A DNA stretch of 64,000 bases from Acidimicrobiaceae bacterium (GCA_003151475.1 PLXQ01000077.1:62001-126000), one strand, 5' to 3'; shown: positions 34,570-42,537, counted from the first letter of the stretch. Numbers and translations: made by a program. The notes: generated by a model from the letters alone, not told the origin.

Positions 34570-34638
34570 CTGCGGTCAGCCAAGTCCTGGGCCCTGATTG
34601 TTGGCCGGACGTGGTCAAGCGGGCTTTTGTGCTTCGAC
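34570..34638. repeat. 69-bp repeat, copy B
   Basis: Matches 17,744-17,812 at 66 of 69 positions. It spans the stop of the excisionase-like gene and the 45-bp spacer behind it. That spacer holds a ribosome-site-like GCAGGAGG reading towards lower coordinates, where the next gene (normally an integrase) would start. Confidence 0.9.
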
Positions 34639-34896
34639 GAAGAGATTCTGGTGGGGGTGCCGGCCCACAAGCGATGCACCGGGATACTCGGTGGCTCGTA
34701 CGTCGCCGACCGAGTCGATCCACTGATCGAGGAGACGCTCGGAGATCACCAGGCGCCGGCCGATCCGGCGGACGGGCAGGTGGCCTTCGCGAGCCAGTCG
34801 GTACAACGTCTCCGGGCTCGGGACACCGCCGCAATGGACTGAGGCCTCGGGCATCGTGAGGAACTGGCTCACCGATTCAACCTCGCTTGCTCGCAC
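34615..34896 (-). CDS. Excisionase-like helix-turn-helix protein
   Basis: 93 residues. The core SPETLYRLAREGHLPVRRIG followed by RRLVISERLLDQWIDS is the winged-helix pattern of MerR-type excisionases. The protein should bind the element's att or promoter DNA and guide excision. Its 3' end lies inside the repeat that recurs at 17.74 kb. A tyrosine integrase normally follows, but none is intact here. The ATG at 34854 is an alternative start. Confidence 0.8.
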   Translation of the reverse strand: MRASEVESVSQFLTMPEASVHCGGVPSPETLYRLAREGHLPVRRIGRRLVISERLLDQWIDSVGDVRATEYPGASLVGRHPHQNLFVEAQKPA

Positions 34897-35007
34897 TCGG
34901 CACTGACCATGGCGTCATTCCCGGTGGGGAAGGTGGCGGCTGTCATGGCGCACTGCCCGACTCGACCGGCACACCTGGCCCTGCCCTGCTGCCCGCTCGA
35001 TGGTGAC

Positions 35008-35035
35008 AGCCCGATCTCAGCGCTGAGATCGGGCT
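35008..35035. terminator. Perfect 28-bp palindrome after the first sigma-like gene
   Basis: AGCCCGATCTCAGC and its exact complement GCTGAGATCGGGCT abut with no loop. It lies 20 bp past the stop at 35056. On the minus strand it acts as a strong terminator-like hairpin. It could also bind a protein. Confidence 0.7.
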
Positions 35036-35055
35036 CGGCCTCTCTCTGGCGCACC

Positions 35056-35787
35056 TCAGGCCACCATCCGGTCGATGGCGTTTCGCCTCTGTCGCCGAAG
35101 TTGATGAGCAGGTACTTCGGTGAGGTCGGCGACCTCGCCAAAGGTCATTCCGAGCACCCTGGTTGCGTAGAGGACGGCGGCATCGGTCACGTTCAGGCCA
35201 TTCCCGGTCGCATCGGCGATATCAGCGGCCAATAGCTCCTCGCCTGTGGGACCGCTAGACGCCGGGAGGGCGTCCAAGGCGTCAGGGGTGCCGGTCTGGT
35301 GGGAGCGGTGGCGACGTTCGCTGACCTGCAGTGTTCTCAGTCGGGTGCGGACTGCGGATAACAGGTCACCAACGGCGTAGGGGCGGTGGGCACCAGACCA
35401 GCTCATAGTGAGTTCCCACAGTGCAGAGATGGCGTCGGCGTAGAAAGCGTCGAGATCGCTCCACGGCCCGCCGGCAATGTCGATACGTCGGGACAGGCCG
35501 AGGACTCCAGGGATGAGCGCTTGAATGATGGCACGGGGGATCAGCGCATCGACGTCAGCGCTCCTCAGCATCGCCGTGATCACGGCTGCCGCCTCGTGGC
35601 GAGACAGCCGGTCCGATGAGAGCGAGAGGACCGAGATCAGCTCGGCAAGGTCGCCTACCTCAAGGCGGGCGACCACAGGCTCACTCTCGGCCAGGCGATG
35701 ACAGGCGGACCTCGATGGGGGAGCAGTCCCAAGGGCCTGCCATTCGGATCGGAGTCGTTGGATCGTGGGGGAGTCCATGGCTGCCAC
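35056..35787 (-). CDS. Sigma-like HTH protein, copy 1
   Basis: 243 residues. The C-terminal third looks like a sigma-70 region-4-type HTH: SERRHRSHQTGTPDALDALP, then LYATRVLGMTFGEVADLTEV and the recognition helix QLRRQRRNAIDRM. The N-terminal 130 residues are helical and Ala/Asp-rich with a PRAIIQALIPGVLGLSRRID segment. It is a paralog of the protein at 38025, equal in length and roughly two-thirds identical by eye. Both genes share the same upstream 12-bp CATG boxes. Probably a mobile-element transcription regulator; sigma activity is inference. Confidence 0.7.
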   Translation of the reverse strand: MAAMDSPTIQRLRSEWQALGTAPPSRSACHRLAESEPVVARLEVGDLAELISVLSLSSDRLSRHEAAAVITAMLRSADVDALIPRAIIQALIPGVLGLSRRIDIAGGPWSDLDAFYADAISALWELTMSWSGAHRPYAVGDLLSAVRTRLRTLQVSERRHRSHQTGTPDALDALPASSGPTGEELLAADIADATGNGLNVTDAAVLYATRVLGMTFGEVADLTEVPAHQLRRQRRNAIDRMVA

Positions 35788-35803
35788 GATGAAGAGGGAC
35801 CCT

Positions 35804-36067
35804 CATGAAAAGCCTCATGGAAACCCTCATGGTCCGAGAAAACCCGAGAAATTGTTGCCGCCGGACAAAACACCAGTTCAGCGCCGTGGTGAATTCGACG
35901 ACGGACAAACCACCAGCGCAGGGGGTTCATGATTCCAACCATGAGGGGTTCATGACGCTGGAGCCGACGTTGCCGGCATGGCTCGCACTGCCGCGCGGGC
36001 AAGGCGATAGGGACGTACAAAACCCCTGGTCATGGGGTTCATGGTTGTGACCGTGAACCCCTCATGG
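35804..36067. promoter_or_regulatory. Phased CATG boxes and repeated units upstream of copy 1
   Basis: Three boxes CCTCATGAAAAG, CCTCATGGAAAC and CCTCATGGTCCG put CATG at 35804, 35816 and 35828, exactly 12 bp apart, beginning 17 bp before the sigma-like start. Two 36-bp units of a CGGACAAAACnCCAG-type begin at 35861 and 35901 (40-bp period). GGGTTCATGA follows at 35923 and 35946. An inverted repeat (GGGGTTCATGG facing CCGTGAACCCC) is at 36034-36061. This reads as an operator or iteron array; the binding protein is inferred. Confidence 0.75.
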
Positions 36068-36432
36068 CGGCACCACGCCCATTGATGTCGGAGAGTGTGC
36101 CGGGGTAGTTGGCGCAGAGGTGATGATCGCAGAGCACACCGCCGCCGACACGCTCGGTGCGATGGGGACGAGTACGGAACCACCATTTCTGAGCCACTTC
36201 AACGGCTGGTGTCACACCGCCGCCAGCCCTCCAAGGTCGCTCCGGAATACGCCTCGCCCCCGGAGATCGCCGGCACGCCGGCGCCAGGGTCGGCCTTTAT
36301 GTCCTCGCTCGGCCGTTGGCCGCCCTTTGACCGCTGGAGTCTGTGTGGGCAATCGGCGCACATCCGATTGATGTCGGACCAGGCGGGGCGAAGAGCGCCC
36401 CACCCGCCATCAATCATGAGGCGAAACAGACC
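36068..36432. other. Leader region of the first ssb gene
   Basis: About 365 bp with no recognised gene. ATTGATGTCGGA occurs at 36,081 and 36,365 as a direct repeat. It probably carries the ssb promoter. Confidence 0.35.
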
Positions 36433-36837
36433 ATGACCATCACATCCACCACCATCGCCGGCAACCTGACCCGGGACCCTGACATCAGGTACACCAGGGA
36501 CGGCCAGGCCACCACCTCGTTGTCGGTAGCGGTCAATCGCCGGTGGCAGAACCGTCAGACCCAGGAATGGGAGGAGTCAACCTCATTCTTCGACATCGTC
36601 TGCTGGCGTGACCTGGCCGAGAACGTCGCGCTGAGCCTGACCAAAGGCGCTCGGGTCGTGGTCATCGGCCACCTGGAGCAGCGAAGCTGGGAGACCGAGG
36701 ACGGAGAGACCCGAAGCAAGGTCGAGCTGGTGGCCGACGACATCGGTGCCAGCCTCCGATTTGCCACCGTGGACATCCACAAGGTCCAGCGCCACAGCAT
36801 CGCCGAGGAGCTCGCCGGCGAGACCAACCCCGCGTGA
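36433..36837 (+). CDS. ssb: Single-stranded DNA-binding protein, copy 1
   Basis: 134 residues. The OB fold is plain: TITSTTIAGNLTRDPDIRYT, LSVAVNRRWQNRQTQEWEES, then FDIVCWRDLAENVALSLTKG and VVVIGHLEQRSWETEDGETR. It lacks the acidic C-terminal tip of the housekeeping protein, typical of mobile-element versions. It coats single-stranded DNA during transfer or replication. It reads toward a strong terminator. A second, different ssb gene lies at 37604. Confidence 0.95.
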   Translation: MTITSTTIAGNLTRDPDIRYTRDGQATTSLSVAVNRRWQNRQTQEWEESTSFFDIVCWRDLAENVALSLTKGARVVVIGHLEQRSWETEDGETRSKVELVADDIGASLRFATVDIHKVQRHSIAEELAGETNPA

Positions 36838-36839
36838 TC

Positions 36840-36876
36840 GGCCCGGGAGGGTCGGGTTTCCCGACCCTCCCGGGCC
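36840..36876. terminator. Strong terminator after ssb copy 1
   Basis: Perfect 17-bp stem (GGCCCGGGAGGGTCGGG with its complement) and a TTT loop, beginning 3 bases after the ssb stop. This is the strongest hairpin in the window; no T-tract. Confidence 0.9.
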
Positions 36877-37603
36877 TGGACTCCTGGCCTCGTCACAACA
36901 TTTCTCGCAATACGAATGTCCACGGCGGCGCTTCGCGCCCCAGTTCTTTTGGTGAGACTCCGACCGGCACCCCGCCCGGGTCGCTTCACCCGAGCACCGC
37001 GGGCGCGGTGCCGCCGCCGATGCGCACGCCACGTCGTCGGTGGCAGTAGGCGAGGAGGCCAGCTGTTGGCGTCCTCCCCAGGGATCAGCCTTGCTCGGCT
37101 ACGGCATTCCGACTTGGCGCGGACGGCGATGCCAATCAGATGCGCTGATGATGCGCGGGAGTGCTCGCTCAGGCGTCGTCGGTTCGACGCCAAGTCTTCG
37201 GTTGCCGGGACGATCCTTGATCCGCGTGGGCGAAGCGACGTCCTCTCCGTCCCAGACGAGTCGCCGGCGCCGTGGCTCGTCCCTGCCCATGGCCACCTGT
37301 CCACGGATCGAGGTCGACGGTGGCGACATGCCGGTGGGGGACAGCTGGCACGCCAGCTCAGTTGGCCAGCGGGAGTGCGAGGTGTCCGACGTTCCTCTCT
37401 CGGATGTGGCTGGCTGTCTTCAAGATGATGCACCGGTCCGTCGGGCGTCAAGGCTGCGGACAAGTTCCGGCGGCGCTTGCTGCGCTCACTGACCGCAAAC
37501 GGTCCCGCCAGAACTTCCCCTCGGCCCTTCGGGCACCCCTGACGCTCCGACGTTTCCCCGGAGCCTTCACTTTCCAACAGCAACCCACAAGAGAGGAATC
37601 ACC
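36877..37603. other. Long gap between the two ssb genes
   Basis: About 730 bp. All long open frames here are Arg/Pro/Ser-rich and overlap on several strands, with no recognisable domain, so none is called. The last 40 bp hold the ribosome site GAGAGGAATCACC of the second ssb gene. Confidence 0.5.
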
Positions 37604-37954
37604 ATGAACACCGTAACCATCACTGGCCGCTTCACTGCCGATCCGGAGCTCAAGTTCACCACCGGCGCCGGTAAGGCCGTCACCACCGTGAGGGTGGCCA
37701 TCAACGAGCAGGGCCGGGACAAGGCGGTCTTCATCGACCTCCAGTCCTGGGAGAAGACGGCAGAGTTCATCGCCGAGTACGGCACCAAGGGTCGCCTCTT
37801 CGAGGCCACCGCTCGCCTGGCGCTCGATCAGTGGCAGGACTCCGAAGGGAGCCAGCGCTCCAAGCACTACCTGGTGACCGGCCCCTACCAGTTCCGGTTC
37901 CTGGACAAGTCCACCAACGGCGGTGAGCCCGAGGCTCCGGCCGAGGATGGCTGA
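37604..37954 (+). CDS. ssb: Single-stranded DNA-binding protein, copy 2
   Basis: 116 residues, shorter and divergent from copy 1. The OB fold is clear: NTVTITGRFTADPELKFTTG, AVTTVRVAINEQGRDKAVFID, SWEKTAEFIAEYGTKGRLFE and YQFRFLDKS. It keeps the Trp-containing DNA-binding loop and an acidic tail ending PAEDG. Two unequal SSBs in one element suggest different duties, such as transfer-strand cover versus replication; that is inference. Confidence 0.92.
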   Translation: MNTVTITGRFTADPELKFTTGAGKAVTTVRVAINEQGRDKAVFIDLQSWEKTAEFIAEYGTKGRLFEATARLALDQWQDSEGSQRSKHYLVTGPYQFRFLDKSTNGGEPEAPAEDG

Positions 37955-37960
37955 ACGGGA

Positions 37961-37986
37961 GAGGGGGACCCTTCGGGGTCCCCCTC
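37961..37986. terminator. Bidirectional hairpin between ssb copy 2 and sigma-like copy 2
   Basis: An 11-bp stem GAGGGGGACCC / GGGTCCCCCTC with a TTCG loop lies 6 bp after the ssb stop. The next gene arrives from the other strand, so it can serve both. The UUCG tetraloop is very stable. Confidence 0.8.
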
Positions 37987-38024
37987 CTTCCCTGTCGCTC
38001 GCGATGGTCTTGTTATGCCGTTCC

Positions 38025-38756
38025 TCAAGCCACCAGCTGGGCCATGGCGAGGCGGCGCTGCTGTCGGAGCCGGGCAACGGACAGGCCGACAACCTCGGCC
38101 GCCTCAATCAAAGGCATGCCAAGCACTCTCGTCGCATAGAGGACGGCAGCATCGGCCACCGCCATGCCATGCCCGGTCGCCTCGATGAGCGACGCGGCCA
38201 ACAGCTCCGCGCCGGTGCGGTCGCTTCCGGCTGGGACCAGGTCCAACGTTTCAGGAGCGTCGACCCGTCGTTGGCTATGTCGACGCTCGCTGGCCTGGAG
38301 CGTCCGGAGCCGCGTGCGCACCCCGGACAGCAGGTCACCAGCGGCATAGGGACGCATGGTCCCCGACCATGTCGTGATCTGCTCCCAGAGGCACGAGATG
38401 GCGTCGGCGAAGAAGGCGTCGAGGTCGCACCACGGACCACCAGCAGTGTCGATGCGTCGGGACAGGGCGAGAACTCCGGGGATGAGCGCCTGGACGATGG
38501 CGCGGGGGACGAGCTCATCGACGCCTGCACTGTTCAACATCGTCGTGATCACATTGGCCGCTTCGTTGCGGGACATCCGAGCCGCCGACGGGGAGAGGGC
38601 GGTGACCAGCCCGCCAAGGTCGTCCACCTCGAGGCGGGCGACTACTGGCTCACAGGCAGCCAGGCGATGAAATGCGGTTCTCGATGCAGGAACTGTCCCG
38701 AGGGCCTGCCATTCGGTTCGGAGCTGTCTGATCGTGGGGGAGTCCATGGCCGCCAC
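38025..38756 (-). CDS. Sigma-like HTH protein, copy 2
   Basis: 243 residues, same length and layout as the protein at 35056: shared start MAAMDSPTIRQLRTEWQALG, central helices (VQALIPGVLALSRRIDTAGG), C-terminal HTH LYATRVLGMPLIEAAEVVGL with basic ending RLRQQRRLAMAQLV. Differences concentrate in the HTH and linker, so the two may recognise different promoters. It shares the 12-bp CATG boxes at the same 17-bp distance. Ends facing ssb copy 2. Confidence 0.7.
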   Translation of the reverse strand: MAAMDSPTIRQLRTEWQALGTVPASRTAFHRLAACEPVVARLEVDDLGGLVTALSPSAARMSRNEAANVITTMLNSAGVDELVPRAIVQALIPGVLALSRRIDTAGGPWCDLDAFFADAISCLWEQITTWSGTMRPYAAGDLLSGVRTRLRTLQASERRHSQRRVDAPETLDLVPAGSDRTGAELLAASLIEATGHGMAVADAAVLYATRVLGMPLIEAAEVVGLSVARLRQQRRLAMAQLVA

Positions 38757-38772
38757 GATGAAGAAGGGGGAT

Positions 38773-39033
38773 CATGAAATCCCTCATGAAACCCGTCATG
38801 ACCGGAGGAAAGTCGAGAATCCTCTGCCGACGGACAGAACGCCAGCTCAGAGGCTTCGTGAACGCGCGGACCGACAAAACGCCAGATCAGGGGGTTCATG
38901 ACTGCAGTGACAGGGTTCATGATGCGGGCGGAGGTCTGCCGGGGCTGGACCGCCCTGATCGTTCGGTCAGCGCCACTAGAGCGGCAACGCACCAGCTCAG
39001 AGGGTTCATGATTGTGCCGAGGGGGGTTCATGA
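38773..39033. promoter_or_regulatory. Phased CATG boxes and repeated units upstream of copy 2
   Basis: CATG at 38773, 38785 and 38797 (12-bp spacing), again starting 17 bp before the gene. 36-bp units of the same CGGACA(A/G)AACnCCAG type start at 38830 and 38870 (40-bp period), with a third related unit at 38979. GGGTTCATGA recurs at 38892, 38913, 39002 and 39024. It matches the array at 35804 in order and spacing, indicating one duplicated regulatory cassette. Confidence 0.75.
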
Positions 39034-39034
39034 T

Positions 39035-39515
39035 GGCCGAAAAGCCTCGGCTACTACCGGACCGCCACCGATGGACCCAACCACATCGCTGACTCCGGCA
39101 CGATCCCTGTGTCCCTCGGTGCGATCAACGACCGCCGCCGAACGGCGGCCAGAGTATCCAGCGGTCGCCAAAACCGCTGGATACTCGCCCTCGCCCACCT
39201 GGTGGGCAAGAGGTGTGGCCTGCCCACAGCGTCAGAGAGCCCATGGCATCGCCCACGCCGGTTCCCCCTGTCTAGGCCACGGCTGCCTCATCGCACCGTC
39301 GCCCCCCGGTCGAACAGGAAAGCAGGGAGCGAGCCCTCAGGGCTCACTGCCCAATTGCCCTTCGCTCGGATCATGATCGTCGTCAGAGCTCATGAAGCAG
39401 AGAGTGAAGCGGAGAGCAAGATGGACGATCCGCTAAGCGGATCGTGTTGGCGTGGCCGTTGGCCTCGCTCGGGATCTGTCCCCGAGATGCTCTCGGTGTC
39501 GCTGCGCTGGGCGAA
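39035..39515. other. Region upstream of the relaxase genes
   Basis: About 480 bp without a called gene. It contains the candidate oriT and is otherwise GC-rich. The promoter for the accessory-relaxase operon must lie near its right end. Confidence 0.45.
39134..39186. other. Candidate origin of transfer (oriT)
   Basis: A perfect 14-bp inverted repeat (GAGTATCCAGCGGT, 39152-39165, with its complement at 39173-39186) and 7-base loop CGCCAAA lies about 330 bp upstream of the relaxase accessory gene. A 7-bp GCCGCCG/CGGCGGC hairpin sits just before it (39134-39149). MOBP-type nick sites often contain ATCCTG next to such repeats; TATCCAGC here is similar. Position and structure fit oriT, but the nick site is not proven. 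Confidence 0.6.
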
Positions 39516-39986
39516 ATGAAGCGACCTGTGGCCGAAACAGGTGGCAAAGGTGAGAGGCCGACCACAGGGAGGACGGCTCGGATGAGGCGGTCTCCGGGTG
39601 GACGGAAGCTGGTTCTCTATGTCCGTCTCACCGAGGAGGAGGATCGCCAAATCCGTCACCGTGCCGCAAAGCAAGGCCTCTCCGCACAGAGGTTCCTCAT
39701 CGAATCCGCACTTTCTGGATCGGCGGAGAGTGCCGCGGCCCGCCGACGCGCAGCGGTCGAGGTGCGGGCCGCACGGGTGATCTTGAAAGGTGTCGCGAAC
39801 AATCTCAACCAACTGACCAAATGGGCGAACACCAACCATGCGCTTCCCAGCCATCTGGACCGTCTAGTCGAGGATCTGGACCGAACCGTCGGGGTCGTGG
39901 AGCAGACGGCCGCCGAGCTCGGGAATGCGTTCGAATTGGACCATGAACATGGGAGTGGCGGCGGAGATACGAGGGTGCCGTCATGA
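39516..39986 (+). CDS. Relaxase accessory protein (MobC-like)
   Basis: 156 residues. A basic N terminus leads into a ribbon-helix-helix-type segment LVLYVRLTEEEDRQIRHRAA, then QGLSAQRFLIESALSG, and a MobC-like body RAARVILKGVANNLNQLTKW. The ending VEDLDRTVGVVEQTAAEL is typical. It helps the relaxase melt or hold oriT DNA. It overlaps the relaxase start by 4 bp (ATGA). Start ATG 39516, with ATG 39582 an alternative. Confidence 0.88.
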   Translation: MKRPVAETGGKGERPTTGRTARMRRSPGGRKLVLYVRLTEEEDRQIRHRAAKQGLSAQRFLIESALSGSAESAAARRRAAVEVRAARVILKGVANNLNQLTKWANTNHALPSHLDRLVEDLDRTVGVVEQTAAELGNAFELDHEHGSGGGDTRVPS

Positions 39987-41497
39987 TCGCAAAGGTCACC
40001 CAAGGGGCAAGCGGGCGCGCTCTCATCCGCTACCTCTTCGGGCCGGGCAGGGCGAACGAGCACACCGGCCAACGGGTCGTCACCTCGGGGATCGTGATGG
40101 GGGTAAAGGAAGAAAGGGCGTTGACCGCGGTCGAGATCGCAGACCTCGGTGCCGCGCTCGATGCCGCCAACGACTCCTATCGGACCAATCCCGCTGGCGG
40201 ACACATCTGGCACCTCTCGCTCTCACTCCCTGCCGGTGACGGTCAGCTGACCGACGACCAGTGGGCAGAGATCGCTCACCAGGCAGTCGAGGCCGTCGGG
40301 TTCGAGCGTGAGGGAGTAGAGCCAGCGGCGTGGGTGGCGGTCGGTCACGGGACCAGTGCAACCGGCAACCAACACATCCATATCGCGGCGTCCCTGGTCC
40401 GGGTCGACGGCAGCCGCGTGGACATCTGGCAGTCCAAGCGGACCCTCTCTCGGGTGTGTGCCGAGCTCGAGCACACCTACGGCTTGACCATTATCGCCGG
40501 CCGGGAGGGCAGAGGGATGCCCGGGCTGAGCAGAGCCGAACTGAGGAGCACCGCACGGGAGCAGTGGGCTGAGCCCCCCCGGATCACCCTTGCCCGCATG
40601 GTGCGGGAGGCATCGGTCGCCTCGAAAGACGAAGCCGAGTTCGTCCGCCGTCTCCGGGCGAGCGGGCCCCTTGTCCGACCCCGCTTCGAGACCGGGGGAA
40701 AAGAGGCAGTGGTCGGCTACTCGGTTGCCCTCAGGACAGGGGACGGCGACACGCCAATCTGGTTCGGTGGCGGGAAGCTGGGCCGAGACCTGACGTTGCC
40801 GAACCTCCGGCTGTTTTGGGAACAGTCAGCGGGGGATCGCAAGGCGGCAGTTGTCGAGTGGAGCGCCGCCAAGTCGGTTGCCCCGGGCAGAGAAGCCGTT
40901 CTCGGCGGTCCGCGTGACTGGCAACGGGCGTCAGAGGGCATCGAGAGGGCCGTCGAGAAGCTCAGGGGAATCCCGGTGTCTGACCTCAACGCGTGGCGGG
41001 GGGCCGCCCGAGAGTCCGCCGGAGTCTTTGCCGCCTGGTCCAGACGCTTCGAAGGGGACAGCCCCGGGCCACTGGCGGATAGCGCTGACGCGTTGGCCCG
41101 ATCGGCGCAGAGGCGGCCGGGTGATCCCGTGCCGAGCCGAGCAGCAGTACGCGACTTCCGGGGGATAGCGGCGATCGTGGCACAGTCCGCACTGAACAAC
41201 GATTCGCCGATGGTCTGGGCCATGTTGGTCGACCAGTTGGGCCGAACCCTTCGAACTATCAGTGATGCCCATATCGCACGCGGGGAAACAGAGATGGTCA
41301 CGGCGCTCGTCGACCGTCTGTCAGCTGAACTCACTGAGCTCCACGAGCGGTTCGAGACGAACTCGGCCCGAGAGCTGATTCCCGGTGAGCGAGCACCGAA
41401 GGATCGTGCCGCTGCCGTGATGGAAGAGATTCTCGAACGCCAACCCGGACATCATCGGGTACGCGGGCCAAGCAAGGAGCGCAGCATCGAACGCTGA
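39983..41497 (+). CDS. Relaxase/mobilization nuclease (MOBP-like)
   Basis: 504 residues. The N-terminal domain has the catalytic relaxase features: TQGASGRALIRYLFGPGRAN, the three-His motif in VAVGHGTSATGNQHIHIAAS, and RVCAELEHTYGLTIIAG. It nicks the transferred strand at oriT and stays covalently bound through a Tyr, probably within the first 50 residues. The C-terminal part is helical and probably binds the accessory protein or the coupling ATPase. It is a pair with the accessory gene, overlapped by 4 bp. Confidence 0.92.
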   Translation: MIAKVTQGASGRALIRYLFGPGRANEHTGQRVVTSGIVMGVKEERALTAVEIADLGAALDAANDSYRTNPAGGHIWHLSLSLPAGDGQLTDDQWAEIAHQAVEAVGFEREGVEPAAWVAVGHGTSATGNQHIHIAASLVRVDGSRVDIWQSKRTLSRVCAELEHTYGLTIIAGREGRGMPGLSRAELRSTAREQWAEPPRITLARMVREASVASKDEAEFVRRLRASGPLVRPRFETGGKEAVVGYSVALRTGDGDTPIWFGGGKLGRDLTLPNLRLFWEQSAGDRKAAVVEWSAAKSVAPGREAVLGGPRDWQRASEGIERAVEKLRGIPVSDLNAWRGAARESAGVFAAWSRRFEGDSPGPLADSADALARSAQRRPGDPVPSRAAVRDFRGIAAIVAQSALNNDSPMVWAMLVDQLGRTLRTISDAHIARGETEMVTALVDRLSAELTELHERFETNSARELIPGERAPKDRAAAVMEEILERQPGHHRVRGPSKERSIER

Positions 41498-41776
41498 TTG
41501 GCCCTCGTGCTTTCGTGTCGTCTGTGACCGGAATGTGTGGATTCCTGGTGGTCTTGATGGGACAAAGCTCACGCCATGCCGTTCTCCAGGAATCAGATAC
41601 CCGATACTGTGAGTACCCGAGGTTCGAATCCCTGAGGGGGGACCTGGGGAGGCACCTGGGGGAGCCGGACCAGTCCTCCGACGGTTGTCTGGTTTAGCAG
41701 CCGCTTGAAATTGGCGCAGCGGCGGCCACAAGTCACGAGGTTGGTTACCTCTGTTGGTGTCTTGTCTAGTGGCATG
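41498..41776. other. Short non-coding region with tRNA-like T-arm sequence
   Basis: At about 41,620-41,640 the sequence CGAGGTTCGAATCCCTG resembles a tRNA T-arm, but the stem is imperfect and no other tRNA part is visible. Codon style changes to less GC-rich sequence right afterwards. It could be a decayed attachment site. Confidence 0.3.
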
Positions 41777-42076
41777 TCATCCCTCCGTATCTACACAGGC
41801 CGTAAAGGTCACGGTTGTACCAGGTTGGACTTTCGAACCAGCACCAGGATTCTGCGAGAAGACATTTCCACTATCTTGGTAAGCTGGAGGACAGTTGATC
41901 GTGCCGTTGACACCCTGCGAGTTGTAGGCCAACCCATCATTGGTGAGCTTCTTCGCAGCGGTGCTCGCATCAACGCCCGTCACATTTGGCACCGTGACTA
42001 GCGACGATCCACAACCGGTTGCCAGTAGTGAAAGTCCCAAGAGGACTCCTGCAAGTAGCTTCGACGTTCCCGACAT
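41777..42076 (-). CDS. PASTA-domain lipoprotein
   Basis: 99 residues. Lipoprotein signal (LLAGVLLGLSLLATGCGS; lipobox ATGC) then a single PASTA domain: TVPNVTGVDASTAAKKLTND, ending VFSQNPGAGSKVQPGTTVTF. PASTA domains bind peptidoglycan stems or beta-lactams. Probably a small cell-wall-facing protein. Last gene of a minus-strand cargo group. Confidence 0.85.
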   Translation of the reverse strand: MSGTSKLLAGVLLGLSLLATGCGSSLVTVPNVTGVDASTAAKKLTNDGLAYNSQGVNGTINCPPAYQDSGNVFSQNPGAGSKVQPGTTVTFTACVDTEG

Positions 42077-42141
42077 AGAAAGAAAGATCGGCCATCCGGT
42101 GCCCGCGCTTTAGCTTTGCTGCCAGGATTTGTTCAGCGTGA

Positions 42142-42537
42142 TCAGCTGATGGGATATCCGCCACCCCGGTTCCATCGCTTGCTGCGTAGATCCTGTAGGA
42201 AATCCATCTGTGCTGGTGATGGTGACCGACTGATCATTCCGTCAGACTCAATGGCCTGACGGATGCCGTAGGCCATTTGAGGGTTAGTCGAACCATCAGG
42301 GCTGATCACATCAAAGCTGACTCTCTCCGGTGGATCGTTTGGTCCCTGAATGACACGAACGTATCCGGTAAGGATTCCCTCCAAGATGATGAAGCCGTTC
42401 CAATATCGATATTGCCTGGCGGCTTTCACCTCTCGTCTTGCTTCGACCTGATTGCGACCCCAAACGTAAGCGGCAGTGGCCGCAGATAGTCCGGTCACCA
42501 TCGTCCCGATATCAGCACCAGTGTTGAGCCAAGTCAT
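42142..42537 (-). CDS. Hypothetical protein with N-terminal membrane helix
   Basis: 131 residues. An N-terminal hydrophobic stretch (MVTGLSAATAAYVWG) is followed by basic helices (QVEARREVKAARQYRYWNG) and a soluble tail. It may be a single-pass membrane protein. Not recognised. It is coupled to the upstream lipoprotein by a TAATG overlap. Confidence 0.55.
   Translation of the reverse strand: MTWLNTGADIGTMVTGLSAATAAYVWGRNQVEARREVKAARQYRYWNGFIILEGILTGYVRVIQGPNDPPERVSFDVISPDGSTNPQMAYGIRQAIESDGMISRSPSPAQMDFLQDLRSKRWNRGGGYPIS

Noticed and set aside
35804-36067. A CRISPR array interpretation of the repeated units
   Set aside because: The repeats are only partly conserved, have no uniform unique spacers, and no cas gene is near; the phasing points to protein binding.
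36877-37603. Several 75-340-codon frames between the ssb genes
   Set aside because: They overlap each other on both strands and are Arg/Ser/Pro-rich, as expected by chance in GC-rich DNA.
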